Positions 1 to 14,689 of a DNA stretch of 64,000 bases are shown here, one piece after another. Each line of letters begins with the position of its first letter. Positions within the stretch are counted from its first letter, which is position 1. Position numbers and translations under genes: made by a program. Below the pieces are notes generated by a model. That model ran no database searches, had not been told where the DNA came from, and saw nothing but the letters and a program-made list of their open reading frames with translations. This DNA is from Apostichopus japonicus (lineage: Eukaryota > Echinodermata > Holothuroidea > Aspidochirotida > Stichopodidae): positions 1 to 64,000 of the forward strand of contig NC_092568.1 of assembly GCF_037975245.1 (NCBI RefSeq), written 5' to 3'.

Positions 1-1125
1 AACGCCAAATCTGTCTGTTCTTATCAACAAGGGATATTTTTCAACATTATTATGTCAAAGATATTTGCTAACATCATGATATAGATAACGTTCTATTATA
101 ACTTAGGACATCTCAATGCTGGCTGATGTGGGATGAATCTTAACGAAGTAATATTGCGTTGCGTATGTATATTGCGCAGGTGGATAGAAAAAGGAAAGGT
201 TGACGGATGGGGAAATGGGAAACTGCATGTCTTACCAATTTCCTCCTATTTCTATATTCAATTAACATGTACTAAGGCAGGTTGTCGCCCACCCCCTCCC
301 CTAATACGTCCCAACCTTCGGCGTATTTCCTCGATGGTGTAGCCCGCCCCCCCCCCCCTTCCACACATTTAGCCTTCGCGCGTTTCGTCATTGTTGATGT
401 TTCATAAACTGCGGGGATATTGTGTGGATAAGTATGGCCGTTTCCATTATTATATACAGTTGATAAGTGAACACAAATCCCCAGTATGCAGTAATCATCT
501 TTGCCATATCTAATGTTAGCAAACTCGTGAAGTTATTCACTTTTACTGTTTTTCTTCTACTCTGGGACAGCTAGTTGGTCTCATCCCGGATGTTTGAAAT
601 AATGATCGCCTGAGTTTTTTATCTTCTCTTTTTCACCGAATTTGATGTTATGGGAAGGTCAAACGTCATTTGTGGTGACGGCGCCGCTAATACGGAAGTC
701 TTCAACGATAGCAGCTTTATGTTGAGTCTGCAGACTAACTGACGAATGTTTTTGATATGGTCGTGTAGAAGAAGTAAAATGCACTCAAGTTACGAATGTA
801 GACACACACAAAAAAACAGGCAGGGGGGAGGTTGGAGGTGGAACACGAAAACAGTATTGTGAAGGGGAGGGGTGGGGGGTCAGTTGGGAGTTGAGAGAAA
901 GAACTGTGAAATGCATTGAGAACTTACACAAGAAATGATATTCGACTGAAAAATGATACTAATTCCCGACGGAAACTGTGAGTGTCGATGGTCGCGTGTC
1001 CAATTATCCAATAGGTACAACTTAACAGCAAAGAGGTAAACCGAACGTCATTTGCTCTGCCAGTCGACTATACAAACCGACATGACGAGAAGGTTGGAAA
1101 GCCATAACCAAATTAACCTAGGTGT
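1..1125. other. Intergenic, no gene seen
   Basis: I see no splice-bounded exon or protein family here. The stretch holds homopolymer C runs near 343-358 and G-rich tracts near 822-880. Short open frames have no recognisable composition. Confidence 0.5.
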
Positions 1126-1462
1126 GTATAAAGCAGGGGTTCCCTAACTGGGGTGCATGAACCCCCTGCAGGGGTGCGTGAGTCTATCCCAGGGGGTTCG
1201 AAGGACGTTTCTGAAAGTCAAAACTAGAGTACTTTTTGTTGAACTAAAATCTGATATATCATATAATTTAGTAATTTACAAAAGTCCCTATCGACAAACT
1301 CTAGAATATTACACTATGAACTCGAGATCTTTTACGAAACACTGTTATGCGTATTATAGTATAATAATGACTCAGAGTTGGGGGTTCGTGGACAACTCTG
1401 CCATCCACAGGGGGCTCGTGGGAGGGGGGGGGGGGGTAAATTAGGGAAACCCTGGTATAAAG
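1126..1462. mobile_element. Non-autonomous hAT-type MITE with 8-bp target duplication
   Basis: The element spans 1134-1454 (321 bp). Its ends are imperfect terminal inverted repeats: CAGGGGTTCCCTAAC at the left, and CAGGGTTTCCCTAAT when the right end is read on the other strand. Directly outside lie identical 8-bp copies of GTATAAAG (1126-1133 and 1455-1462). An 8-bp target duplication with CAGGG ends is the hallmark of the hAT superfamily. No transposase frame is inside, so it would depend on an element elsewhere. The interior carries a long G run. The intact target duplication suggests a fairly recent insertion. Confidence 0.85.
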
Positions 1463-1545
1463 GATCAGTTGTATGTGGGCTAAGTCGTCGCCTTTAAAGC
1501 CTATAGGTGTATAAAGGATCAGTTGTCGCCTTTAAAGGGGACACA
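1455..1545 (+). repeat. Local tandem duplication of the MITE target region
   Basis: The segment starting GTATAAAGGATCAGTTG at 1455 recurs at 1509, in both cases followed by TCGCCTTTAAAG. The first copy holds the MITE; the second (about 1503-1545) keeps the uninterrupted TAGGTGTATAAAGGATC site. The second copy is therefore a ready-made empty-site control. Confidence 0.7.
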
Positions 1546-1549
1546 AAGC

Positions 1550-5985
<4,436 letters not shown>

Positions 5986-6020
5986 GCGATAACTTTACTC
6001 TTAATCCTATGGAGTGAGAA

Positions 6021-6435
6021 TTCACTCTTTTAGAGGGTTCCAGAGGGATCCACTCTTTGAAAGGGAGGTATCCACTCTTTGAAAGGGAGGTATCCACTCT
6101 TTTAGAGGGTGTCCAGAGGGATCACTCTTAAGAACTTGAGTGGAAGTCACTCTTACCAAAGATTGACTTGATGTTAATTCAGCTCTAGATTAACAAGCGC
6201 TTTCCCCCAACAATAAGGCAATCTATAAGAGTTAAATCCACGGAAAAGATTTAAATCATTCCGCGAAAGAGTGATTATCTTAGACATTTTCAAATAGTAA
6301 ATTCTAAATGTATTGAATGAAGAGCTTTACTCTGATTAACAAAGAGTGAAAAAGAAGCTCTTTGAGAGTGTCCTGCTGGAGAATCTAGCCTACTAGTCAC
6401 TCTCAGCAAAGGTTGACTTCATGACAACGTAACTC
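6021..6435. repeat. CACTCTTT minisatellite inside a ~250-bp duplication
   Basis: Between 6021 and 6130 short units beginning CACTCTTT recur. Two carry GAAAGGGAGGTATC and two carry TAGAGGG followed by CCAGAGGGATC. In addition, the block GTCACTCTTACCAAAGATTG at 6146 recurs in diverged form at 6396, an offset of 250 bp, so the whole area seems to have duplicated once. It lies just downstream of the 3' end of the minus-strand gene at 6772-7707. Confidence 0.6.
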
Positions 6436-6621
6436 TAAAACTCCTGGCTGATTTAGCTCTAAGAGAGTTAATTTTGATATATACTTCACTCCGAAAAAAC
6501 GACTGGTATCAGTGCTCGACCGATTGATCATCCTGGACACGTTTAGACTAGGCCGTTGAACAGTAGGGAGTGCCCTTCCCCTCCCCCTCCCCCTCCCCCA
6601 TGTTGACTTCTCCCCCCCCCA

Positions 6622-6627
6622 TTTATT
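6622..6627 (-). terminator. Poly(A) signal AATAAA for the 311-aa gene
   Basis: Reading the minus strand, a canonical AATAAA lies about 145 nt beyond the TGA stop of the 6772-7707 gene. This is a normal 3'-UTR distance and supports 6772 as the true end of the coding region. Confidence 0.55.
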
Positions 6628-6771
6628 CTGTGTCACCACCATGTGTACAAACACTTTCCATTAAGATAAAAGAGACACATACTGTGCATGCCCCTTCCTT
6701 AAATTGTTGGTACCCCTCTAACTCAGAATTCCCGACTACGGGCCTGCAAGGGGCCCGACGGTTCCTATAGG

Positions 6772-7707
6772 TCAGGCCACATCTATTTCATCTTCCTCTC
6801 CACGAGGTGACGACCGTCCATCCCAAGGAGAAAAATCCATTTCGATTGACTTATCCGATTGGCCATCTACCTCAAACATAACAGGTAGTTGAAGTCCTAC
6901 ATCGGTTTCCTGTTTCCCTGCAGGACTTTGCAGGGTTATGGATACCGATTTATTACGACGATATTGTTTGGAAGCGTTACCACATATCGATTGCTTGGAC
7001 TTTGATGGATTAGGCTGCTCTTCGTGCACCCAGTCGGCATTATCGTTGACTCCCCCCGTCGCGAAGATACTTGGCAGAATCAAGTCATTGGTAGAGTTGT
7101 GATGTTCGTTCTCGTAGATCTGATGATGATTTTGCGTATGGTTCGATTTCTTTCCTCTGGACTTCTTCTTGGACCTCCCTCTCCCGTGAGAGGCAGAATT
7201 ATTAAGTTCTTTGCGTAGTTCACTACCGATATTATAAGAGATTGCCTTCCGGTCTGAATCCATCTCCTCCGAAAACTCGTCGCTGGCATCCGCTGCGTTT
7301 GGTCTCCGCCGATGATGTCCTTTACGGCGGGAGAGAGTTGGACAACTTTTGGAGAGAGGGATACCATTGGTCCTTTTGGGACCTTCACTGAAATGATCAA
7401 GACGCCCTCCAGCAGTTCGAGACTTTTTGTAAGTTGGGTAGTCCCCTTTCCCCGGGGAAAGGGGGTCTGGAATTGTCGGAAGAACAAAACTATCCGATAA
7501 TGAAGATTGATTCGCGACTGTTCTGTTCCCGTTTGGATTCGGGTTCAGGTTCATATATTTGGGGATTCTTTTGCTCCAGAAGTCTTCCTCTCGTTTATAG
7601 AGATAAGTATCCTCATCTCCCGAGTGCGAGTCTTCGTCATCGGCGTCTGACGTTGCAACCTCTATCGATGTAATCGGAGGAAGAAAACTGTCTTTCATTT
7701 CTTCCAT
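6772..7707 (-). CDS. Uncharacterised 311-aa, charged, probably disordered protein
   Basis: I do not recognise the family. The reading frame is complete. An in-frame TAA sits two codons before the ATG, the start context is strong (A at -3, G at +4), and a TGA stop is followed by an AATAAA about 145 nt on. It therefore looks like a single-exon gene or a whole coding last exon. The protein starts acidic (residues 21-42, rich in Asp, Glu and Ser). It has basic clusters at about 127-135 and 175-188 that resemble nuclear localisation signals, and it ends acidic. It is rich in Ser, Asn, Pro and His with no membrane segment, signal peptide or Cys motif, so mostly disordered structure is likely. A short hydrophobic motif recurs at 8-12 (FLPPI), 74-79 (FVLPTI), 209-214 (LILPSI) and 272-277 (LQLPVM). 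Frequent frameshift-free length and codon variety argue against chance. Function unknown. Confidence 0.65.
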   Translation of the reverse strand: MEEMKDSFLPPITSIEVATSDADDEDSHSGDEDTYLYKREEDFWSKRIPKYMNLNPNPNGNRTVANQSSLSDSFVLPTIPDPLSPGKGDYPTYKKSRTAGGRLDHFSEGPKRTNGIPLSKSCPTLSRRKGHHRRRPNAADASDEFSEEMDSDRKAISYNIGSELRKELNNSASHGRGRSKKKSRGKKSNHTQNHHQIYENEHHNSTNDLILPSIFATGGVNDNADWVHEEQPNPSKSKQSICGNASKQYRRNKSVSITLQSPAGKQETDVGLQLPVMFEVDGQSDKSIEMDFSPWDGRSSPRGEEDEIDVA

Positions 7708-7709
7708 TA

Positions 7710-10035
7710 TTTAGTTTTGACGTCGACGGTCATCAAATGAAAAGAACAAGAACTTGTCATCTCAGATTATTAGATGATTTTATCTAATCGGCGAGAATTT
7801 AAACAAGTAATCCACGAATGAAATTTGCACATATTTCCGGTTTAAGATATAACAACAACAACAAAATCACCAAGCCGCTTGTCATCCACAAAAGGAAGGT
7901 ATCAAATTAACAGAGGCTTGGCTAATATGCCAGGATAAACACACTGGTCTCCTCTTGCAGCAAGCTTATATCTATATTGCTCTCCGTTTTTCCAGTCTGT
8001 GATTAAACTTTGTAATGTTCGGGTACTATCCTATTGAGTCAACTGTTTATAGATTCGCTATGTCGTATAGCCTTCCGTATATGACTGCATTATATTCCCC
8101 TATAATCCCACACCACGTGTAACTGTGGAGGATTTCAAATGGGAGTCTTACAAGATAACCTTTACGGAATCGTTTCTTGTTCAAATTTCAGCACGTAAAA
8201 TGTGTCCTTCGTTATGTCAACTAATGTTCCAAGATTGGGAAACAGATTGCTTTGGCAAATATTGACAGCAACCGCTCTCCCACCTCTCTCTCTCTCCACC
8301 TCTCGCTCTCTGTATCTCTATAGTTAACCTGGTTTGCATGTGTAGCTAATTTGCAGAGTCATCAAGCAAGGTGATAAATTCCTACCGAGTAAACAAATTG
8401 AAACACTTGTATCCGCTGCGAGGCGATGAGAGCAAACTCAATTTATACCAATCTTCTCTTTTATATATATATTCATGTATATTCGTTCTCCTTGGTTTTT
8501 AATGAGAACGTCATTCACTACTTGCATATACATACAGAGTAGGTTTCATAATAGGTCGGGTTTGCGTCGGTAAATATTGAAAAGACTCTCCACAGTGATC
8601 CTGTTTATAGAGTTGTAGGTACTCCAAATCCTGAGGCTGACGTCACATCAGAAGGAAACATAAAACGATGCAACGTCAGGCCTGTTTTTATTTTTCTGTT
8701 TTGAATTTCAAAGAATTCAGTTCGCTTTATTTTCGCTTCATTGCTTGATTTCTTTAGACTTTCTCAGGAAATGTTCACTAATTGTCCAATCTAGAAACTC
8801 ATTAAGTTGTCGAGTTACTTCTGTAAACGGCCTTGGTAACGATAATTAACGTCCAAATATGCTCCAGTGTGACAATTTAATCAAAACTGATAAAAAAAAA
8901 TAATAATAACTGAATGAATGAAAAACTATAGATTAACATAGTTCAATCCAAATGGAATTAAACAGGAAACTGTTCTCCGAAGTCAAGAAGAAGAAGAAGG
9001 AGATAAACACACAAATAACCAAAATAAAACAAAACCACCCAGACACACACACGGTGTTATCAATCCACACAGATCCGTTGATCACAATCACGTTGAACTC
9101 CAATACCAAAGTTGCGTCGGATGTCAGTTATGCAATCTGACTATTTAAAGTCCAACAAGATTGGAAGTTTTTTGGACAACTGAAATAAGAGTACTCGTTG
9201 TATACACAATCTTTTGTCCATTGAGTAACGGAGTTATTTCCCTCAATTGGTCGAAAAAAGACGATACGTCATATTTGGCAGATGGATAGTTAATCTTGTT
9301 ATTCGATGAGTCTGGTCCTGCTGTCTGAACTTATACCGGCGTGTATGGTATAGCCATATCTGTTGTATGTATAGCTGAAGATACGTATAGTAACGCATTC
9401 ATCGGTCTGTATCGGAGAAGACAAAAGAGAAACCTAAATCAATGAGGCCACCATTATTTATTGTGTTCCTCTTAACATGTCTGAAAAGGTAAAGTATTGA
9501 TTCCAAAACAAGCGTACCTATTCTGTTTGGAAGGGTTAGTTTATATAACCATTGTATCATACCCAAGTGCCTTATTTCATGTCTCTCAATTAGTTTACTC
9601 TTTTGGAACTCCGACCAGCGGTCAAAAGAAAGAAAAAACAGAGAGAGGGAGAGAGAGAGAGATAGAAAGGAAAAGACTAAGTTTGGTTAAGTCATTCGTT
9701 ATTTTACTATACTGACTGGTCATTTTGACAGTCAATTTTGGACCTTTTCTTCACCAAAACCGATTAATGCAGCCAAATGTTTTCGAAGAAAAGTATTTCG
9801 TGTAGGGAACTATCAAACTTATTTCCAAATATTGAAGGGTGTCAGAAGAGATACTCAAATAGCTCCAGTAACAAAAACTGTTTATTTGTTGGAAGATTAG
9901 ATCATTCAATAATTGAATACCAGATCGTCTATATTTTATCTTCACAACGTACGGCATGTAGTGTCGTGTAGAAGATTTCAAAGATAAGGGTGAGGGTGGG
10001 GTGGGACGTCTAAATTTCTCCCGACTGATTAAAGT
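7710..10035. other. Intergenic, upstream of the 311-aa gene
   Basis: A CRE-like TGACGTCG (7718-7725) lies about 10 bp upstream of the ATG at 7707 and would be in the 5' leader. A GA-rich run is at about 9638-9668. At 9442-9488 an ATG opens a short hydrophobic frame ending at a GTAAAG donor; this could be a signal-peptide first exon, but no partner exon was found. Nothing else is supported. Confidence 0.35.
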
Positions 10036-10039
10036 AGGG

Positions 10040-10690
10040 GCATGGAGTGCGAGTGCGAGTACAACATCATGAGCACGATTACAACAGCATGAGTACGAGT
10101 ACAACAGCACGAGCACAAGTATAACGGCATCAGTACGAGTACAACAGTGTGAGTACGAGTACAAACAGTATGAGTACGAGTACAACAGTATGAGCAAGAG
10201 TACAACAGCATGAGTATGAGTACACCAGCATGAGTACGAGTACACCAGTATGGATACGAGTACAATAGTTTGAGTATGAGTACACCAGCATGAGTACGAG
10301 TACAACAGTATGGGTACGAGTACAATAGTTTGAGTATGAGTACAACAGCATGAGTACGAGTACAACAGTGTGAGTACGAGTACAACAGTATGAGTACGAG
10401 TACAACAGTATGAGAACGAGTGCAATAGTTTGAGTACGAGTACAACAGTATGAGTACGATTACAACAGTATGAGTACGAGTACAATAGTTTGAGTACAAG
10501 TACGACAGTGTGAGTACGAGTACAACACTATGACTACGAGTACAATAGTTTGAGTACGAGTATAACAGCATATGTACGATTACAACAGTATGAATACGAG
10601 TACAACAGTATGAATATGAGTACAATAGTTTGAGTACGAGTACGACAGTGTGATTACGAGTACAACAGTATGAGTACGAGTACAGCTAGA
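10040..10690. repeat. 20-bp minisatellite, about 32 copies
   Basis: The unit is TACAACAGTATGAGTACGAG with variants (CAGCATG, CAGTGTG, AATAGTTTG). The AATAGTTTG variant recurs at about 10261, 10321, 10421, 10481, 10541 and 10621. All these spacings are multiples of 20 and often 60, so a 60-bp higher-order unit was amplified. The consensus has no stop codon in any of the three minus-strand frames. That produces long overlapping open frames of Tyr/Ser/Cys/Thr/Val/Leu repeats, which I regard as artefacts, not genes. Confidence 0.95.
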
Positions 10691-10699
10691 AGTCATCAT

Positions 10700-11880
10700 G
10701 ATATGGAGTACGAGTGCGAGTTCAAATCCCGGCCGAAGCAGTACATAAGTACACTATGTATTTACAACTTACATATTCATTATTCGAATGAATCTCGTAT
10801 AGGAATATGAGATACAACCAGCAAACCAACTGTCGAGGGTGGCTGTGATTGGAAGGCTACAGCCCCAGACACGGGGTCACTAAAGGGACTACAGGCCCAT
10901 GGGCACGGGATCATAACGGGTCCCCGTATCTATATAGGGTGAAGAATAATCTGTTGTCATTCTCATAAGATATGAAATACTATAACATGCATACTTCAAA
11001 AGGGGACCATCTGATATAATTTTCCTGGTATCCCAACGTGGCTCTAGACACCCCTATGTCAGCTACTTTAAAATAAGCCGTATAAATGTAATACATGATA
11101 TTAGCATACTATAGGAGCATGCCTGGATAAATATGCACAAAATCTTCTGTATAGGCAAGTCAGTCGTGGTATTGTTATCAAGATGGCTGTTTTACTTTGG
11201 ACTATGAGAGTCTCATTACAAATTCATGACGATTATACAAGAGGAACATTGTAAAATCCATTCTGTCTTGCCTTGTCAATGAATTATCGATCACTGTACC
11301 AGCTCACTACCGAGAGAGCAAGGCGTCCGGTCCTTGTCTATATATATATGATGTGACTGGAAGTGTTAACCATGTCACTATAGTCAGGCCACTTTTTTGG
11401 TTCGATTGATCTTATTTGTCAATTCAGTCAGTTTTCGAATGATACGATTCGATGGTGAGAATTTGACCTTGGGTTACTTTTCTAACTTGTAATGCAGGTG
11501 TATAATTGTTGTTGCGTAATCGTCTGCACAAAATGTATGAGCATCAGACTAAAAATAGAAATCATACGCTTACAATATATAGATTGAAGGGTTGACGACT
11601 TGGTTAAGATATAAAGTTAAATAGATTACCACCGTACGAGGACACTTCTACACTTTCTCTACCATTTTAATTTTGTGATGAGTGACCCAAGTTTAAATTC
11701 ATGAAGTCATGAGGCTCATCTAAAAGTCGACTCAAGCTGGACTTCTTAAAAGCAGTGCGACTTGATCATTACCTTCTACTTATACTTATATTTGTAAAGA
11801 TATTTCTGTTACTGTTTTCAAATATTACGTTTGTTTTGTACCACAGATGTGTGTGTGTGTGACACTTTTATAGTTTCACT
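10700..11880. other. Intergenic, possible dispersed-repeat remnants
   Basis: A GC-richer patch at about 10830-10930 (CCCCAGACACGGGGTC, then ACGGGTCCCCGT) looks repeat-derived. Near 10716 a GTTCAAATCCC resembles a Pol III B box but has no matching A box. No exon is supported. Confidence 0.3.
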
Positions 11881-11986
<106 letters not shown>

Positions 11987-12183
11987 TACTAGCACTTCAA
12001 TAGTTTCCTTGTTTGGTTTAGACCATTCAAGTGTAGTCCGGAGTTGCATATAGTCAGTATAAGAGGGAAAGGAATGTGGAAGCTAAACACCTCTCTTTTA
12101 GACATCCGATTTATTTTGATCTTATCAAAGAAATAATATTATGAAACGGCAAGTAACTACACTGGCGACAACCATGGCCAGCT

Positions 12184-14500
12184 CTGGGAAAATTTGTAAG
12201 TTCAAAATTAGATCGGTGTCCATTTTGTATTCAAAGTCTGTCGCCATTATGCGTAAAACTATACAGAACTTGACTTAATTGAGAAAATGTCTTCTCATTT
12301 GAGCAAATTAATGCAACATCTCCATCTAAATTCCACTCAATCTCTACTAAACGATGCCAGGGATGCACTTGACAACTTTTATAATTACAAGCTCAAATGA
12401 ACAACTGTAAGGTCTCGGGCTAAGTGGTCGGAAGAGGGTGAAAAAATTACGACATAGGCCTACTTTCTTAATTTGGAGAAACGAAATAAATCTGCAAACA
12501 CAATTTGTGAGCTAGATATGGGTGATAATATATCAATTAGCACTACTGATGATGTTTTGCAAGAAGGTAAGACTTTTTATCAAACCCTCTTTACCAAAAA
12601 CAAAAATGTTAAACCCTGTAGCTTTTACAGTAATCTCTATTTAAATCACACACAACAACTCTCTCAGGTGCAGCACGTCGGTTGCGAAGGATCTCTTATA
12701 CTTTAGATGAATTATGTACTCAGTCCTTACAGTCGATGCCCTGTCGATGCCCTCAATTCGATGCCCTTAAATAAATCTCCTGATTCAGAAGGCCTCCCAC
12801 CGAGTTCTATAAGACGTTCTGGGTGAAATTGTAGGATTAGTCCTCAATTCTTCGAAAAACAAATTCCATAATGGATATTTATCGGATGAACAGGGGAGAG
12901 CGTGTACTAAGCTCATTCCAAAGCCGTCAAAAGACAATAGCCTTTTAATAAAACTGGCGTCCCATCGCATTACTCAACACTGATTATAAGATAGTCGCAA
13001 AATGCGTATAGCTAGTCGTATGAAGGGGGTCCTCCACGATTTAATAAGTCCAAACCAAAATGTAAGGCTCGTCTTAGACCTCATCAATCACTGTGACAAA
13101 CAGTCAAGTCCTGGTGCTCTCCTTTTGATAGATTATAAGAGAGCTTTCGACCGCCTCGACTGGGATTTCATGTTTAAAACATTTTCCTTTTTTAATTTGG
13201 GTCCCGATTTCGTAAGGTGGATTAGAACCCTCTCACTGTAACATTTCGTCGTGTATTTCAAATAACGGTGTTTTTTTTTTTTTACAAATTACTTTATGAT
13301 CTCTAGAGATGTAAGGCAAGGCTGCCCATTAAGCCCGTACCTTTTTATTTGATGCACTGAGTTTTTTAATGCTCTAATTAATTCATATAACAATTTAGAA
13401 GGCATAACCATCTCAAACTTCACTTTCAAAGTATCCAGTTATGCCGACGACACGGTAATCATTACAGATGGCTCTATTGAGGAGGTAATTTCTGTTCTTA
13501 GAGGATTTTAACAAGTATCAGGTTTTAAATGTAACTTTGGATAAGTCCTATCTCTTCCCATAAGGCCCCTTTCTCTCGAGTCCTCCTCTTCACTTCAACG
13601 ATTCACAATTTGCGATTCCTGAAGTTTTGCGATTCCTGAATGTTTACCTATACCTAGGTATCTCTTTCATACATCACGAGGAAGACTTTTTTGGTTTAAA
13701 TTATACAAAACTTTCTCGTATTCAAACTTTGTTGCATATGTGGTCATTGAGAGACCTTATACCGATTGGAAGAATTCTTATTATCAAAACTTTCGCTATT
13801 TTTCAACTAGTTTATTTGACTCACATATTACCAAACCCTCCCGCACATTATTTCAAGAAGCTAAATAACATTTTCTATAAGTTCATCTGGTACAACAAGC
13901 CCGACAAAATCAAACGTTCAGTTCTGAACAACAAGAGATCGAATGCTGAACTTAACATGATTAACATGAAGTTTTTTGCCATTAGCTTGAAAAGTAAATG
14001 GGTGAAACTGCATAGACAAAAGCCTCGGTCCTTGGAAACTATTGTTTGATCGTTCATTTAAGAAATATGGCGGGAGATTCTTATTTGATTGAAGAACGAT
14101 AAAATGATTTCAAACCCTTTTATTTACGATGTGGGTAGTGCTTGGTCTGACTTTAATTATCGTCTTGAAGACAAAAAAACTATATGATCTAATTAATATG
14201 TTCTAAATAATCCTCTCATTAAATCGACAACCATATTATCCACTCAGATGTCTTGAGACGGAATAATGCTTTTTTTTGTCAGCGATTTCTTCGACGCTGA
14301 TGGTAATATTTTCTTTTGTCACAGAATTTCATATAACTGCTACTTTTCCATTTCCATTTTTATTATGGTATAATAAAATTGTTCTTTATAGTAAGAAGAC
14401 TTTAAATCTGTTTCCAGAACGCATTTATTGAGGGACAAAACCAGAAAAGATTTTCTAAGGTTTCATTAACCGAGTTACAAAAAGTGTTAAAAGGAGGATC
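12184..14500 (+). mobile_element. Decayed Tx1/L1-like LINE (reverse transcriptase remains)
   Basis: This is a non-LTR retrotransposon polyprotein broken by many frameshifts and stops. In order I see a pre-RT linker (residues like RSRAKWSEEGEK, about 12405-12446, then YFLNLEKRNKS, about 12460-12495), RT block 3 (DYKRAFDRLDWDF, 13132-13170), RT block 4 (VRQGCPLSP, 13311-13337), the catalytic YADD (13440-13451), and the post-RT segment with LGISF, MWSLRDLIPIGR and FIWYNKPDKIKR (13640-13920). A further PFIYDVGSAWSDFN-type block follows at about 14115-14160. This order and the post-RT wording match the Tx1/L1 group. The endonuclease domain is missing, so the copy is 5' truncated and cannot move. 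The (TA)n just beyond 14560 may be a tail or chance. Intact coding potential is absent. Confidence 0.85.
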
Positions 14501-14557
14501 TTTGATATTAATTCTATAAAGATATAGTATTTGTTACCTAATATTCTGTGTAAGAAC

Positions 14558-14681
<124 letters not shown>

Positions 14682-14689
14682 TCAAATGT

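Noticed and set aside
7024-7673. Open frames of 62-135 codons on both strands inside 6772-7707
   Set aside because: They are shadows of the 311-aa gene, which has the better start context, length and poly(A) signal.
9751-10625. Long minus-strand open frames of 244, 198 and 91 codons
   Set aside because: They are the same 20-bp repeat read in three frames; the lack of stops comes from the unit itself.
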